The notes: generated by a model not told the origin, from the sequence alone. Positions 26,400 through 36,260 are shown, counted from the stretch's first letter. The stretch is 64,000 nucleotides of DNA from Chitinophaga sancti (GCF_034087045.1 NZ_CP139247.1:5730001-5794000); one strand, 5' to 3'. A program made the numbers and translations.

Positions 26400-26549
26400 A
26401 TTTAGAGAGTTTTTTCGGAGGACGCTGGAAATAAATCTCAAATATGCTCTGTTGGATAGATGAAAATATGTAGGCGTAATCTTTTAAAGTAATTGCATGA
26501 AGGTAACCTTTATAATGTTAAGAAAATGATAATGGATAAAACAATGATT

Positions 26550-26590
26550 TAAAAAGGGGAAGCCGCTCAAAGAGCGGCTTCCCCTTTTTA
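26550..26590. terminator. Bidirectional terminator
   Basis: Perfect 19-bp stem (26550-26568 with 26572-26590), 3-nt loop, A run on one side and T run on the other. Ends purK-purE (minus strand). Confidence 0.88.
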
Positions 26591-26602
26591 AAAAACGATC
26601 TT

Positions 26603-27097
26603 CTATTCTCGGTCTAAGGTTTCATTTTGCTTAGCAACCTTATCATTATTCTCCTTCTTCAACGCCGCCAGCTTCTCCCTCAGCGTACTATCAGCAGTCG
26701 CCAGGATCTGAACCGCCAGTAAACCAGCGTTACGTGCTCCATTCACACTAACCGTAGCTACAGGTATATCACCCGGCATTTGCACAATAGATAACAGGGA
26801 ATCCCAACCATCCAGGGAGTTGGAAGACTTGATCGGCACACCAACTACAGGCAGGGTAGTAATAGCAGCCACCATCCCCGGAAGATGTGCGGCACCGCCA
26901 GCTCCTGCAATGATCACCTTCAAACCACGCTCTTCAGCGGTAGTTGCGTACTCAAACATTTTTTGGGGGGTGCGGTGTGCAGACACGACGTTAAACTCAT
27001 AACCTACGTCAAATTTCTTTAACACCTCTATTGCCTGACGCATAATAGGCGCATCGGAACTACTGCCCATAATAATGCCTACTTCTACCTGTTTCAT
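26603..27097 (-). CDS. purE: N5-carboxyaminoimidazole ribonucleotide mutase
   Basis: 164 residues. Class I PurE: substrate loop GSSSDAPIM (10-18), SAHRTPQKM (~39-47, catalytic His), and the [16 protein letters not shown] segment. It converts N5-CAIR to CAIR in de novo purine synthesis. It starts 5 bp after the stop of purK, so the two are translated from one message. The C-terminal extension is Lys/Asn-rich. Confidence 0.95.
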   Translation of the reverse strand: MKQVEVGIIMGSSSDAPIMRQAIEVLKKFDVGYEFNVVSAHRTPQKMFEYATTAEERGLKVIIAGAGGAAHLPGMVAAITTLPVVGVPIKSSNSLDGWDSLLSIVQMPGDIPVATVSVNGARNAGLLAVQILATADSTLREKLAALKKENNDKVAKQNETLDRE

Positions 27098-27102
27098 ATT
27101 TA

Positions 27103-28221
27103 TTAATTTAAAATTTCCCGAATAGTTTCAGCTTTTGAGGATATGTCTTCCATTGTGCTGCCTGTGATGGTAATATGACCTACTTTCCTGCCTAATCTGC
27201 TACCCTTTTTGCCATACCAGTGAAGATGCGCACCCGGAATGTCCAACAGGGAAGTGAATTTCTCCTGCCTGTTAGAAGACAGTGCAGCCGTTTGCAATAT
27301 ATTCAACATCATAGAAGGCAAATGCAGGGCAGTGTCTCCCAGGGGCAACCCTAATATTGCCCGGAGCAGTTGCTCGTATTGTGATGTAGTACTGGCTTCA
27401 ATGGTGTGATGACCGCTGTTGTGAGGTCTTGGCGCCAGCTCATTCACTAAGATCTTATTATCTTTTGTAACAAACATTTCTACAGCAAGAATACCAACCA
27501 GGTTTAGCGCATTGGCGATATTTTCAGCAAGCGTGGTGGCTTCTTCCTGCAACCCTTCCGCTAACTGAGCAGGTGCTACCTGAGACTCAAGTACGAATTT
27601 TTCTTCGGAAAACACCATCATCACAGGATCATAGCATTTTACTGCGCCATGTTCATTTCTTGCTACGATTACGGCAATTTCGTGTTTAATATCCACCAAC
27701 TCTTCCAGCACACCAGGCACGTCAAATGCATTGGCAATATCTGCAGCAGTCTTCAACATCATTACGCCATAACCGTCGTACCCGTCGCGCCGTTTTTTAA
27801 GACAGCCCGGTAATTTATTTTCGAGATTATTAAGATCATTTTTGCCTTCAACAGCTACACCTGGCACCACTGGTATATTGTGTGACAGGAGAAACTGTTT
27901 CTGGGTATATTTATCCTGGATCACTTGAATAGTATCCGGAGATGGAAATACCTTTTTTCCTTGCTTTTCCAGTTCGCGCAAGGCATCGATATTGACAGCT
28001 TCTATTTCGATAGTGATCACATCAAGCCCTTTGCCGAATGCCAGCACATCTTCATAAGATTTGGGATCGCCAATAGTAAAAGAAGAAGTATAACGGGAAC
28101 AAGACGCGTTAGCATCTTTATCCAACACCGAAACGCTGAGGCCGAGATCGATGGCATGCCGTAAAAGCATACCTCCCAGCTGACCGCCTCCTAATATTCC
28201 TATTTTCAAATTTTCAAGCAT
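27103..28221 (-). CDS. purK: 5-(carboxyamino)imidazole ribonucleotide synthase
   Basis: 372 residues from ATG 28221 ([17 protein letters not shown]); a TTG three codons upstream is less likely. ATP-grasp fold: N-terminal Rossmann [12 protein letters not shown], central [12 protein letters not shown], and ATP/Mg site [20 protein letters not shown]. Uses ATP and bicarbonate to carboxylate AIR. First gene of the purK-purE pair; a perfect -7 box lies upstream (28239-28246). Confidence 0.95.
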   Translation of the reverse strand: MLENLKIGILGGGQLGGMLLRHAIDLGLSVSVLDKDANASCSRYTSSFTIGDPKSYEDVLAFGKGLDVITIEIEAVNIDALRELEKQGKKVFPSPDTIQVIQDKYTQKQFLLSHNIPVVPGVAVEGKNDLNNLENKLPGCLKKRRDGYDGYGVMMLKTAADIANAFDVPGVLEELVDIKHEIAVIVARNEHGAVKCYDPVMMVFSEEKFVLESQVAPAQLAEGLQEEATTLAENIANALNLVGILAVEMFVTKDNKILVNELAPRPHNSGHHTIEASTTSQYEQLLRAILGLPLGDTALHLPSMMLNILQTAALSSNRQEKFTSLLDIPGAHLHWYGKKGSRLGRKVGHITITGSTMEDISSKAETIREILN

Positions 28222-28238
28222 AATCTTCAATTGGGATG

Positions 28239-28246
28239 CAAAGGTA
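28239..28246 (-). promoter_or_regulatory. -7 promoter element (TACCTTTG) of purKE
   Basis: Perfect TAnnTTTG on the minus strand, ending 17 nt before the purK ATG. Confidence 0.6.
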
Positions 28247-28510
28247 TAAAACTATTGCAAATGATCGTAATAGCATTGAATACCGACGAAATACCGGGAT
28301 GTGAAAAATCGTGCAAACGCCCTACCTGCGGGCATTTTACCTTATAAGGTAATAATTAACCCAAATCCCCTGACTAAACCTTTTTGGGAAATATCCCTGA
28401 ATTCTCTTTTATATCTCCGAAATTCATATTATTATTACATAATATATTATAATAATCCCTATTCAACTGTAAGCGGACAATATCACACCCATACCTATAT
28501 TAATTACGAC

Positions 28511-28651
28511 ATGAATAGTACCCTATCCCAGGAGCAAAAGGAGGAATTAAGACATTCATTTTTGCAGCCCGGCTTTACAATCGATGTAGCAGTCAGGAAA
28601 TTGATGTCCTGGGGCTTTGATGAATACGGCAAAACAACTAATCCTTGCTGA
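28511..28651 (+). CDS. 46-residue ORF, possibly coupled to next gene
   Basis: ATG at 28511, sequence MNSTLSQEQKEELRHSFLQP then a helical part, no signal peptide. It overlaps the start of the membrane protein gene by 32 nt, the arrangement of translationally coupled pairs. An ATG after CACCCATACC...TACGAC is plausible. Too short to assign; could be chance. Confidence 0.35.
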   Translation: MNSTLSQEQKEELRHSFLQPGFTIDVAVRKLMSWGFDEYGKTTNPC

Positions 28652-28982
28652 ATTTCAAACATTTAAGAAAGAATATTTTCATCAAAAAGTAAAAAAGGAG
28701 GAGAACGGAAAAACCAGGGAGGCCCTCTTTGTTATAGTTGCGATGCTATCCATGGCCGGCCCTGTTTTTGGCATTCAATCCCTTCTGTGGCATATAGCCG
28801 TCATTATCATTTCGGGCATAGCTGGTTATTGGATGTTTACAGCCAAACCCATCGCCGGTATTGTGGGGGCCATCGCATTTGCCATCGTGCTTCCACTGGC
28901 CTATAACTTCTATTTTTCAGGTAGAACGACTTACCTGAATATTGAAGTGTTAATTCCCATGTTGAATGCCACCAGGTGGTAG
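28620..28982 (+). CDS. Small integral membrane protein, unknown
   Basis: 120 residues from ATG 28620. A charged N-terminal helix (1-34), then three hydrophobic segments (EALFVIVAMLSMAGPVFGI; LLWHIAVIIISGIAGYW; AGIVGAIAFAIVLPLAYNFY). Likely inner membrane. No family recognised; overlaps the preceding 46-codon ORF. Confidence 0.55.
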   Translation: MNTAKQLILAEFQTFKKEYFHQKVKKEENGKTREALFVIVAMLSMAGPVFGIQSLLWHIAVIIISGIAGYWMFTAKPIAGIVGAIAFAIVLPLAYNFYFSGRTTYLNIEVLIPMLNATRW

Positions 28983-29082
28983 TGGCGGTACACCTTCCGG
29001 GAAATGAAACGGTGAAGGAGCTGCATATCACATAAATAAAAAACAGCAGAACCAGCTGGTACAATGATCAGGCAAGATATCC

Positions 29083-29090
29083 TATCTTTG
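29083..29090 (+). promoter_or_regulatory. -7 promoter element (TATCTTTG)
   Basis: Perfect TAnnTTTG ending 4 nt before the ATG of the GIY-YIG gene (29095); predicts a leaderless message. Confidence 0.65.
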
Positions 29091-29094
29091 CCCG

Positions 29095-29526
29095 ATGTTT
29101 GGGATATTAGATAAATACAAAACACAGCAACATTTCTTCCTCACGCCAGAAAAAGATCTACAGACAGTATGTAATGCGCCTGCTGATAAGAGTGGGGTAT
29201 ACGTAGTCTATGCATTGAAAAAAGGAAGAGTGGAGCTGATCTACATCGGAAATGCCGGAAAAATTGAAAAAGACGGTACCCTCTCTAATAAAAAGGGAGG
29301 ATTGAAAGATGAAATAATCAATAGCCCACAGTTTGGTAAAACACCTGCACATATTGCCTGGAAAAAACAGATGATCCGGGAGAATATTGAAGCATTAAAT
29401 ATATACTGGTACGTAACCTACGATACCGACGTTAAAGACTGCCCCGAAGTGTTAAAACGGAACTTACTACGGCAACACCTGGATATCTTTGGGATATTCC
29501 CGAAGTGGAATAAAGCCGTCTCTTAA
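29095..29526 (+). CDS. GIY-YIG-like domain protein
   Basis: 143 residues. SGVYVVYALKKGRVELIYIG (33-52) is a GIY-YIG core (GVY...YIG), followed by a basic middle (SNKKGGLKDEI) and a conserved-looking end (RNLLRQHLDIFGIFPKWNKA). The canonical catalytic Arg/Glu cannot be assigned with certainty, so nuclease activity is unproven. Cytoplasmic. Promoter box immediately upstream of ATG. Confidence 0.65.
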   Translation: MFGILDKYKTQQHFFLTPEKDLQTVCNAPADKSGVYVVYALKKGRVELIYIGNAGKIEKDGTLSNKKGGLKDEIINSPQFGKTPAHIAWKKQMIRENIEALNIYWYVTYDTDVKDCPEVLKRNLLRQHLDIFGIFPKWNKAVS

Positions 29527-29706
29527 ATATGAACTTTATCATCCTGCAAAAGTAAAAACAGCAGATGAAAACGGGTATGCCCTCCTTCACACTGAAAGCA
29601 TTGCCGGCAACAGGTCTTATGTAGAAAAGATACTAAAAACAATGAATGGAAAACAACTCTCGATTTTGCAAAAGAATTGAACTGGGAGTATCTCATTCCA
29701 TTATAA
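29527..29706 (+). pseudogene. Frameshifted C-terminal gene remnant, unknown family
   Basis: Two frames read as parts of one protein. Frame one (YELYHPAKVKTADENGYALL, then HTESIAGNRSYVEKILK) ends shortly after; a second frame picks up with NNEWKTTLDFAKELNWEYLI and PL then stop. The join suggests an indel near 29640 in an old coding sequence. Family not recognised. Confidence 0.35.
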
Positions 29707-29721
29707 GAAAAATAATCGCTG

Positions 29722-30663
29722 ATGAAAAATATCTTAACAATAGCAGGTATCCTACTTTGTCAATTTGCATACGCGCAAACTTCGTTCAAAGTGATACCAC
29801 TGGGTGTGAAAGGAGGTACTGATGAAAGCAATCTTTCTGCTTATATGATCGCTCCGCAGGGAAGTGAAGATTATGTATGCCTGGATGCGGGCACCGTAAA
29901 TTATGGCATTCAAAAAGCCATACAGGCGAAACTATTACATGGTACCCCCACTGAGGTATTGAGGCGAAATGTAAAAGGTTTTCTGATCTCCCATGGTCAT
30001 CTTGATCATCTGGCCGGTATGATCATCAATTCACCGGATGATAGTACGAAGCATATTTATGGGCTGGATTATTGCCTGGATATATTAAGAGATAAATATT
30101 TTTCCTGGAAAAGCTGGGCTAATTTTGCTAATGAAGGCGAGAAACCGGCTCTTGGCAAATATCACTATACAGTACTGACACCAGGTACCGAAGCACCTTT
30201 GCAAAACACAGCTATGCAGGTCACCGCTTATCCGCTCAGCCATTCTAATCCTTACCAGAGTACAGCGTTCCTGGTTCGGCATGAAGAAGCATATTTACTA
30301 TACCTGGGTGATACTGGCGCGGATGCTGTAGAACATTCTGATAAACTGCACCAGCTATGGGAACAGGCAGCACCCTTGTTGAAAGCCAAAAAACTAAAGG
30401 CTATTTTTATAGAAGTATCTTTTGATAACCAGCAACCGGATAAACAATTATTCGGACATCTTACTCCACACTGGCTGATGTCGGAGCTACAGGATTTAGC
30501 GTCTCTTGCTGGTACGGAGGCGTTGAAGGGCTTTCCGGTAGTGATCACGCATATCAAACCAGGTGGTAATCGCGAGCAACTGATACGGGAGCAATTAAAG
30601 GCGAACAATCCTTTGCAGGTTAAATTGATAGTTCCTGAGCAGGCTAAATTAATTCGTCTATAA
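29722..30663 (+). CDS. Class II 3',5'-cyclic-nucleotide phosphodiesterase
   Basis: 313 residues. Signal peptide 1-18 (ends FAYAQ), so periplasmic. Metallo-beta-lactamase fold of the class II PDE (CpdP/PDE1) type: SHGHLDHLAGM (H91, H93, D95, H96), LSHSNPYQSTAFLV, YLGDTGAD, FIEVSFDNQQPDKQLFGHLT and VVITHIKPGG. It would hydrolyse cAMP or cGMP outside the inner membrane. No cyclase gene is nearby. Stands alone after the gene remnant. Confidence 0.88.
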   Translation: MKNILTIAGILLCQFAYAQTSFKVIPLGVKGGTDESNLSAYMIAPQGSEDYVCLDAGTVNYGIQKAIQAKLLHGTPTEVLRRNVKGFLISHGHLDHLAGMIINSPDDSTKHIYGLDYCLDILRDKYFSWKSWANFANEGEKPALGKYHYTVLTPGTEAPLQNTAMQVTAYPLSHSNPYQSTAFLVRHEEAYLLYLGDTGADAVEHSDKLHQLWEQAAPLLKAKKLKAIFIEVSFDNQQPDKQLFGHLTPHWLMSELQDLASLAGTEALKGFPVVITHIKPGGNREQLIREQLKANNPLQVKLIVPEQAKLIRL

Positions 30664-30806
30664 GGCCATTATTTTTCAAATAGAAAAATATAAGCCCGTT
30701 CACGTATAGTGCGGTAGCATATGTAGATGAGTATGATGGTTAAAAATATAATGGCATTACTACGATTGAGAAAAAGACTGATTATTAAATGAGTAATGAT
30801 ATTCCC

Positions 30807-30814
30807 TACCTTTG
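30807..30814 (+). promoter_or_regulatory. -7 promoter element (TACCTTTG)
   Basis: Perfect TAnnTTTG 31 nt before the ATG of the M28 peptidase. Confidence 0.6.
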
Positions 30815-30845
30815 CCCGCAATAACTCATACACAACGATAACCAT

Positions 30846-32321
30846 ATGAGAAAAGATATTTTTCTATTTTCTTTTAGTACACTCCTGTGCATTGCCGGAC
30901 AGGTAAATTCACAATCAAAAAAAGCACCCATTGACGCTATTCAACAGGCAGAAATAAAACGCGACCTCTTTACCCTCGCCGGCGATCACTTCAGAGGCCG
31001 TGAAGCAGGCACCCTGGATGAATTAAAAGCATCCATGTGGGTAGCAGAACAAGCACGCAAAGCGGGCCTGGAACCCGCTGGTGACGATGGCACTTATTTC
31101 CAGTTTTATTCTTTATTACGCGAACGTGTAAATGATCATAGCACCGTAAAGATCGGCGACCGCACATTCTCTCTCTGGAAAGACATGATCGTATGGGAAC
31201 CAGGCTTTGCTTCGGTAGATGCTCCCATCGTATTTATAAATGATCCCTTAACAGTGGATGAAGCTACTGTAAAAGGAAAGGTCGTAGCTCTACAATTCAC
31301 CGAACAGGATCTGACCGACCCACGCAAAATTATTCCATGGAGATACGTAACGCTTGTTGTACAAAACTGCGTCAAAAAAATCGCAGCAAAAGGTGCAAAG
31401 GCAATTATATTTGTTTCAGATGACAGAGCACAACAAGCCTGGTCCAGGGCCATTCAGGACCGTATGCGTGGCACCTACCGCATAGAAGGCAGACCATCCC
31501 GGCAATTATTGAACGGTATTCCTATTATCTGGGTAGGTGCTGATGCACTGGACCTGGTGCGTGTGCCAAATCAACAATTTAAGGCAAACGTATATGCGGA
31601 AGCATTCTCTTATCCATCTGTGAATGTAGTAGCGAAAGTGAAAGGTAGTGATCCTAAACTGGCCAATGAATATGTATTGTTCAGCGGTCACACAGACCAT
31701 GATGGGGTACGCAACATTGAACCCGGAAAAGATTCCATCTTAAATGGAGCAGATGACAATGCAACCGCCTGCGTGGCGCTGCTGGCCATCGGCCGTGCGT
31801 TTCACCAACAACCTGGTAAACGTAGTGCCCTGTTCGTATGGCATGGCGCAGAAGAACGTGGACTACTGGGTAGTTATTATTTTGCAGAACACCCTACTGT
31901 GCCACAGCAATCGCTGGTAGCCGTACTGAATGCTGATATGATAGGCATGAATGCACCTGACAGTGCAGGTTTACTAGGCATCACACCTCCACATCTGAAC
32001 TCATCAGACCTGGCAAATATCGCGCTGGCAGAAAATGCCAAAGGGCCAAAATTCAAGCTGGATATTGAATGGGACAAAGCGTCCCATTTTGAAGGATTCT
32101 ATTTCCGCAGCGACCACTTACCATATGTGAGAAAGAATATTCCTGCTATTTTCTTCACTACGCTCACGCATCCGCGTTATCACACACCAGCTGATGAAGC
32201 TGCAACTATCAATGTTGAGAAGCTAACGAAAATGACGCGCTGGATGTATGCAACAGGTTTAGGGGTAGCAAATACGGCCAACAGACCCAAAATTGTAGAT
32301 GGATTTAAGCTGGAAAAATAG
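30846..32321 (+). CDS. Secreted M28-family metallopeptidase
   Basis: 491 residues. Signal peptide 1-22 (ends QVNSQ). A PA-type insert (~110-250) precedes or interrupts the catalytic part. Zinc ligands are visible in order: SGHTDHDG (H282), NGADDNATA (D303), GAEERGLLGS (E336/E337), LNADMIG, and a late RYHTPADE (His). Family M28 aminopeptidases remove N-terminal residues; specificity is not evident. Periplasmic or secreted. The 54-bp repeat array starts ~50 bp downstream. Confidence 0.9.
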   Translation: MRKDIFLFSFSTLLCIAGQVNSQSKKAPIDAIQQAEIKRDLFTLAGDHFRGREAGTLDELKASMWVAEQARKAGLEPAGDDGTYFQFYSLLRERVNDHSTVKIGDRTFSLWKDMIVWEPGFASVDAPIVFINDPLTVDEATVKGKVVALQFTEQDLTDPRKIIPWRYVTLVVQNCVKKIAAKGAKAIIFVSDDRAQQAWSRAIQDRMRGTYRIEGRPSRQLLNGIPIIWVGADALDLVRVPNQQFKANVYAEAFSYPSVNVVAKVKGSDPKLANEYVLFSGHTDHDGVRNIEPGKDSILNGADDNATACVALLAIGRAFHQQPGKRSALFVWHGAEERGLLGSYYFAEHPTVPQQSLVAVLNADMIGMNAPDSAGLLGITPPHLNSSDLANIALAENAKGPKFKLDIEWDKASHFEGFYFRSDHLPYVRKNIPAIFFTTLTHPRYHTPADEAATINVEKLTKMTRWMYATGLGVANTANRPKIVDGFKLEK

Positions 32322-32370
32322 ATATTAATATAGGAAGAGAGGTTGCTTCAAAAGTATTGATGACAGCCTC

Positions 32371-32587
32371 TTTTCCCTGAAAATTGTTTTCATCCCCCGT
32401 TGGTGAACTCCCTCTTTCATGAATGTTTTCCCTGAAAATGGTTTTCATCCCCGTTGGTGAACTCCCTCTTTCATGAATGTTTTCCCTGAAAATTGTTTTC
32501 ATCCCCGTTAGTGAACTCCCTCTTTCATGAATGTTTTCCCTGAAAATTGTTTTCATCCCCGTTAGTGAACTCCCTCTTTCATGAATG
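32371..32587. repeat. 54-bp tandem repeat, 4 copies
   Basis: Units at 32371-32425 (55 bp, one extra C), 32426-32479, 32480-32533 and 32534-32587, differing at only a few bases. On the minus strand the unit is 18 codons and reads NIHERGSSLTGMKTIFRE per copy, in a frame with an ATG at 32598 that runs to 32305. That frame overlaps the 3' end of the peptidase gene and the extra C breaks the repeat pattern in its last copy, so I do not call a gene. Confidence 0.85.
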
Positions 32588-32657
32588 TTTTTATTCATGA
32601 TACCTATTGATTGGTTTTATTTCTTAACTGGCTCGTAATTCAGTTTTTCTGATATTT

Positions 32658-32691
32658 AACAAGGGAAGCCGGTGCTACGGCTTCCCTTGTT
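32658..32691. terminator. Terminator of the GH3 gene
   Basis: Perfect 14-bp stem (32658-32671 with 32678-32691), 6-nt loop, T/A-rich flanks; lies just past the minus-strand stop at 32696. Confidence 0.8.
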
Positions 32692-32695
32692 ATTA

Positions 32696-34927
32696 TTACT
32701 CATATTTAAACGCCGCTTTCAATCCTCCTACAGAAACGGAGAAATCACCCGGCTCTGTCACCCGCTGTAATTGTGCATTGATAAAAGAAAGTCTTTCTTT
32801 ATCTATTGTAAAAGAAACGGTCTTTTTCTGGCCCGGCTGCAGTTCAATTTTTTCAAATGCCCGCAAACGTTTTACTTCAGGCGTAATAGAAGCGACTTCA
32901 TCACTTACGTATAATAATACCGCCTCTTTACCCGCTACCTTCCCGGTATTGGTCACATCGACCGTGATGGTAATTGCTTTTGCAGCTGTCAAATTTGTAT
33001 TGCTGAGTGTAAGATTGGCATAAGAGAATTGCGTATAACTCAACCCATATCCAAATTCCCACTGTGGATTGTATCCTGCCATTTCATCAAACTGCAATGT
33101 CTCAGTATATTTATGATAATAGTTGATCAGGCTATTGGTAGAACGGGGATAGGTATAAGGCAGCTTTCCGGAAGGATTGATCTTACCAGCCAGCACATCT
33201 GCAATCACATTTCCCCCTTCATTTCCTGACAGGTAGGAATGAACGACTGCAGCACTCAGCGGCTCGATTGAAGAGATGATACGTGGACGACCTTCGGTCA
33301 ATACAAACACAATAGGTTTGCCAGTCGCAGATAAAGCACGGGTCAGTTCAATCTGTGAATCAGATATCCTCAGATCGCCAATATTGCCCGGTGTTTCGGT
33401 ATAACTGGTTTCCCCAATACAAAGTACGATCACATCCACATTGGCCGCCTTGGATACCGCATCCCTGATATCGAGTGTTTTATCAAAATCAACGCCTGCA
33501 CTATATACTACATTAGCAGCGCCAAATACATGCTGCATCGCTTCGAGTATGGTGTTCTTATCCTTTTCAGTTTCATCGCTGGTAATACCCTGCCAGATAC
33601 GAGACCATCCACCATTTAATGAACGCATTGAATTGGCAGAAGGACCTGCTACCAATATCTTTTTGCCCGGTGTCAACGGCAGGATGTTATTTGTGTTTTT
33701 CAGCAAAGTGATACACTCTGCAGCCAGGTCATAATTTAGTTTATTATGCGCTTCGCCGTTAAATAATGGATAGTCGCTGGCTTTGCCTACCGGGTTATCA
33801 AAAAGACCGGTTTCAAATTTCACTTTCAGTATTCTTTTTACCGCATCATCGATACGAGACATAGGGATCTTCCCTTCTTTTACCAGTTCTATAAGGTCGG
33901 TAGTAAAAGTGTAATCTGTAGGCACCATGCTCATATCAATACCGGCATTAATAGCAATCATCACCGCTTCTTTATTGTCCTTTGCTATTCTGTGACGTTG
34001 ATAAAGATATTCGATATCCTGCCAGTCGCTCACTACCAGTCCCTTGAATCCCAGTTCACCTTTCAGGATATCAGTTAAAATATGTTTGTTGGCATGCACA
34101 GGCACCCCATTTATTTCCGCGCTGTTTACCATCACACTCTTTGCACCTGCTTTTACTGCGGCGGCAAACTGAGGCAGGAAGTATTCACGCATCTCTCTTT
34201 CAGGTATCCAGGCTGGGGTACGATCATGTCCGCTTAAAGGCATGCTATAACCCATATAATGTTTCAGACAGGCAGCAACGTGGTATTTGTCGGTTACGAC
34301 ATCATCGCCCTGGTATCCCTGTACCACGGCTTTGCCCATTTCGATGACCAGGTAGGGGTCTTCACCATAGGTCTCCCATATACGGGGCCATACAGGCTGA
34401 CGGCCAAGATCCAGCACCGGACTAAAATTCCAGGGAATAAATGAAGCACGTGTTTCATAAGCAGTAACAGCTGCAGCCTTTTTAGCCATGGCAGGATTAA
34501 AAGAAGCCGCTTGTGCAATCTGCTGAGGGAACATCACGGAATTTAAAGTATAATTATTCCCCCTGATGGCGTCAATGCCATACAGAACGGGTATTTTAAG
34601 ACGTTCCTGCAAAGCAATTTTCTGGATAGTCTCAATCCTGCTCCTCCAGACTTCTACCGTTTGTGCATAGCCACCTACATTCAGAATAGAACCTACTTTA
34701 TATTTTTTGATGGCTTCCTCTAATTTGGCCATGTCAAATTCATGAGGCTCGTTCACCTGACCATTTGTAGTTTTCAAAAAAGCTTCCACACTGATCTGGG
34801 TCATCTGTCCTGCTTTTTCTTCGAGTGTCATTTTCGCTACCAGCGACGCTACCTTCTGATCGATGGATTGGCTATACCCATTGAAGGTGGCCGCAGTAAT
34901 TGCAACAGATAAAAGTAATTTTTTCAT
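32696..34927 (-). CDS. bglX: GH3-family beta-glycosidase
   Basis: 743 residues from ATG 34927 (MKKLLLSVAITAATFNGYSQ, a clean signal peptide); ATG 34936 is also possible. GH3 N- and C-domains and fibronectin-like end: MTLEEKAGQM, HVAACLKHYMGYS, KGLVVSDWQDIEYL (nucleophile Asp in SDW), LLKNTNNILPL, LPYTYPRS, and a C-terminal Fn3-like region (PGDFSVSVGG). Periplasmic exo-beta-glucosidase/xylosidase-type. Follows the GH5 gene by one to ten bases on the same strand; together they would cut a beta-linked hemicellulose, likely mannan/glucomannan. Confidence 0.92.
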   Translation of the reverse strand: MKKLLLSVAITAATFNGYSQSIDQKVASLVAKMTLEEKAGQMTQISVEAFLKTTNGQVNEPHEFDMAKLEEAIKKYKVGSILNVGGYAQTVEVWRSRIETIQKIALQERLKIPVLYGIDAIRGNNYTLNSVMFPQQIAQAASFNPAMAKKAAAVTAYETRASFIPWNFSPVLDLGRQPVWPRIWETYGEDPYLVIEMGKAVVQGYQGDDVVTDKYHVAACLKHYMGYSMPLSGHDRTPAWIPEREMREYFLPQFAAAVKAGAKSVMVNSAEINGVPVHANKHILTDILKGELGFKGLVVSDWQDIEYLYQRHRIAKDNKEAVMIAINAGIDMSMVPTDYTFTTDLIELVKEGKIPMSRIDDAVKRILKVKFETGLFDNPVGKASDYPLFNGEAHNKLNYDLAAECITLLKNTNNILPLTPGKKILVAGPSANSMRSLNGGWSRIWQGITSDETEKDKNTILEAMQHVFGAANVVYSAGVDFDKTLDIRDAVSKAANVDVIVLCIGETSYTETPGNIGDLRISDSQIELTRALSATGKPIVFVLTEGRPRIISSIEPLSAAVVHSYLSGNEGGNVIADVLAGKINPSGKLPYTYPRSTNSLINYYHKYTETLQFDEMAGYNPQWEFGYGLSYTQFSYANLTLSNTNLTAAKAITITVDVTNTGKVAGKEAVLLYVSDEVASITPEVKRLRAFEKIELQPGQKKTVSFTIDKERLSFINAQLQRVTEPGDFSVSVGGLKAAFKYE

Positions 34928-34936
34928 AAGTGTCAT

Positions 34937-36220
34937 TTAATTTAATATATAGGAACGGATGATTTTCCAGGTGAGGGTATCAGCATCGAAAACGGAATTT
35001 AAACCCTGTTCTTCCTGTGGGGGATCGCCCATGAAGTCATCACCTTCTTTCCAGAATAATTGCCCGGGAACCGGCCTTGCAGTGCCGGCAAACGCCCAGA
35101 AATTACATCCTGCAATAGCACCTCCCTGTTTACGGCTTGTGGCCCATTCAGCAAAAACACCATTGTACAATTGATTACGTGAATAAACTGAAGTTGCCGG
35201 ATCAAATGAATGCTGATCACGGGGCAAGCCAAATTCTTCTACTACCAGTGGCTTATTCAGCTCAATAGCGATGACTTCATGTTGCCGGATGTATTGTTGG
35301 GTCTTCACTATCAATTCGGGCAAACTGTTGGCAATGCTGGTATCCCTAAACCATCCCCAGTTCTTGGGCCAGATATGCAATGTTAAATAATCGACTTCTT
35401 TAGGTTGATGAATGGCTTTAAACAGGTCCGCAGATTCATCTGTGCCCATAATACCCTCAGTACCCAGGGTGACCAGGTGATGATGGTCTATGGATTTGAT
35501 GAACCTGGCCATGGTCAGGGTCCACTCTTTGTATCCCTCTACAGCAGCGGTCATCATGGGTCGTGGTTCATTTGCCAATTCCCAGGTCATGATGGATGGT
35601 TCCTCAATATAACGTTGTTTGGTATATTTATTTACATGATTCAGGACCAGGCGTACCTGATTCTCGTAATCTTTCTGGCAGGGAGCACAGGAGTAGAATT
35701 TGCTGGTATTTTCCCGAAGGTCATTCCAGTTCAATTTACGCTGCATGACGGAATCAGTGATGATCCCATTCCAACTGAGGTATTGCAAAAAGCCCCCACT
35801 CCATTCCCAGTTATTACTCAGGAATAGAACGGCATACATCTTCCTCTTACCCATTTCGTACAGGAGGTAGTCAAGACCGTCTAATATCTCCATATTGAAT
35901 TTACCCTGCTCATACTGGAAGGCAGGCTTTACCCGCTCTACACCATTGACCAATCCTTTGCCCTCTGTACCTACCAGTACACGGAGGTTGGTGATGCCCT
36001 GGCTTTTCAGGAAATCCAATTCTTTTTGCAGGCGTTCCTTCCCGTTTTTTTGCAGGGCGAGCAAACTGCCGTACCAGTAGTTCGTGCCGATGTAGTAGTA
36101 AGGTTTGTTGTGAAGGAAGAACTGATGCCCGGACTTTGTAATAAATCCCTGTTGGGCGGAGGCTTTGGCTGTACATAGCATGAGAAACAGCCAAAGGGCT
36201 TTCATTGAAAAACGTGGCAT
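34937..36220 (-). CDS. GH5 mannan endo-beta-mannosidase-like enzyme
   Basis: 427 residues. Signal peptide 1-22 (ends TAKASA). (Beta/alpha)8 barrel of GH5 subfamily 7 type: TWELANEPRP (acid/base E218), VVEEFGLPRDQ (nucleophile E329), YLTLHIWPKNWGW and NFWAFAGTARP. Cleaves internal beta-1,4-mannosyl bonds outside the cytoplasm. Upstream gene of the GH5-GH3 pair; a TACATTTG box with flanking GTTAAC palindromes lies ahead of it. Confidence 0.88.
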   Translation of the reverse strand: MPRFSMKALWLFLMLCTAKASAQQGFITKSGHQFFLHNKPYYYIGTNYWYGSLLALQKNGKERLQKELDFLKSQGITNLRVLVGTEGKGLVNGVERVKPAFQYEQGKFNMEILDGLDYLLYEMGKRKMYAVLFLSNNWEWSGGFLQYLSWNGIITDSVMQRKLNWNDLRENTSKFYSCAPCQKDYENQVRLVLNHVNKYTKQRYIEEPSIMTWELANEPRPMMTAAVEGYKEWTLTMARFIKSIDHHHLVTLGTEGIMGTDESADLFKAIHQPKEVDYLTLHIWPKNWGWFRDTSIANSLPELIVKTQQYIRQHEVIAIELNKPLVVEEFGLPRDQHSFDPATSVYSRNQLYNGVFAEWATSRKQGGAIAGCNFWAFAGTARPVPGQLFWKEGDDFMGDPPQEEQGLNSVFDADTLTWKIIRSYILN

Positions 36221-36235
36221 TGGTGATTTTAATTA

Positions 36236-36260
36236 GTTAACTTTTTCAAATGTAGGTTAA
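36236..36260 (-). promoter_or_regulatory. Promoter and paired GTTAAC sites for the GH5-GH3 operon
   Basis: Minus-strand TACATTTG (36247-36254) matches TAnnTTTG, 26 nt before the ATG. GTTAAC palindromes at 36236-36241 and 36255-36260 flank it, 19 bp apart, and could be operator half-sites. A regulator gene is not evident beside it. Confidence 0.45.

Noticed and set aside
32371..32587. CRISPR-like array
   Set aside because: Units are head-to-tail without spacers; no cas genes in the window. The same holds for the 22-, 18- and 11-bp arrays.
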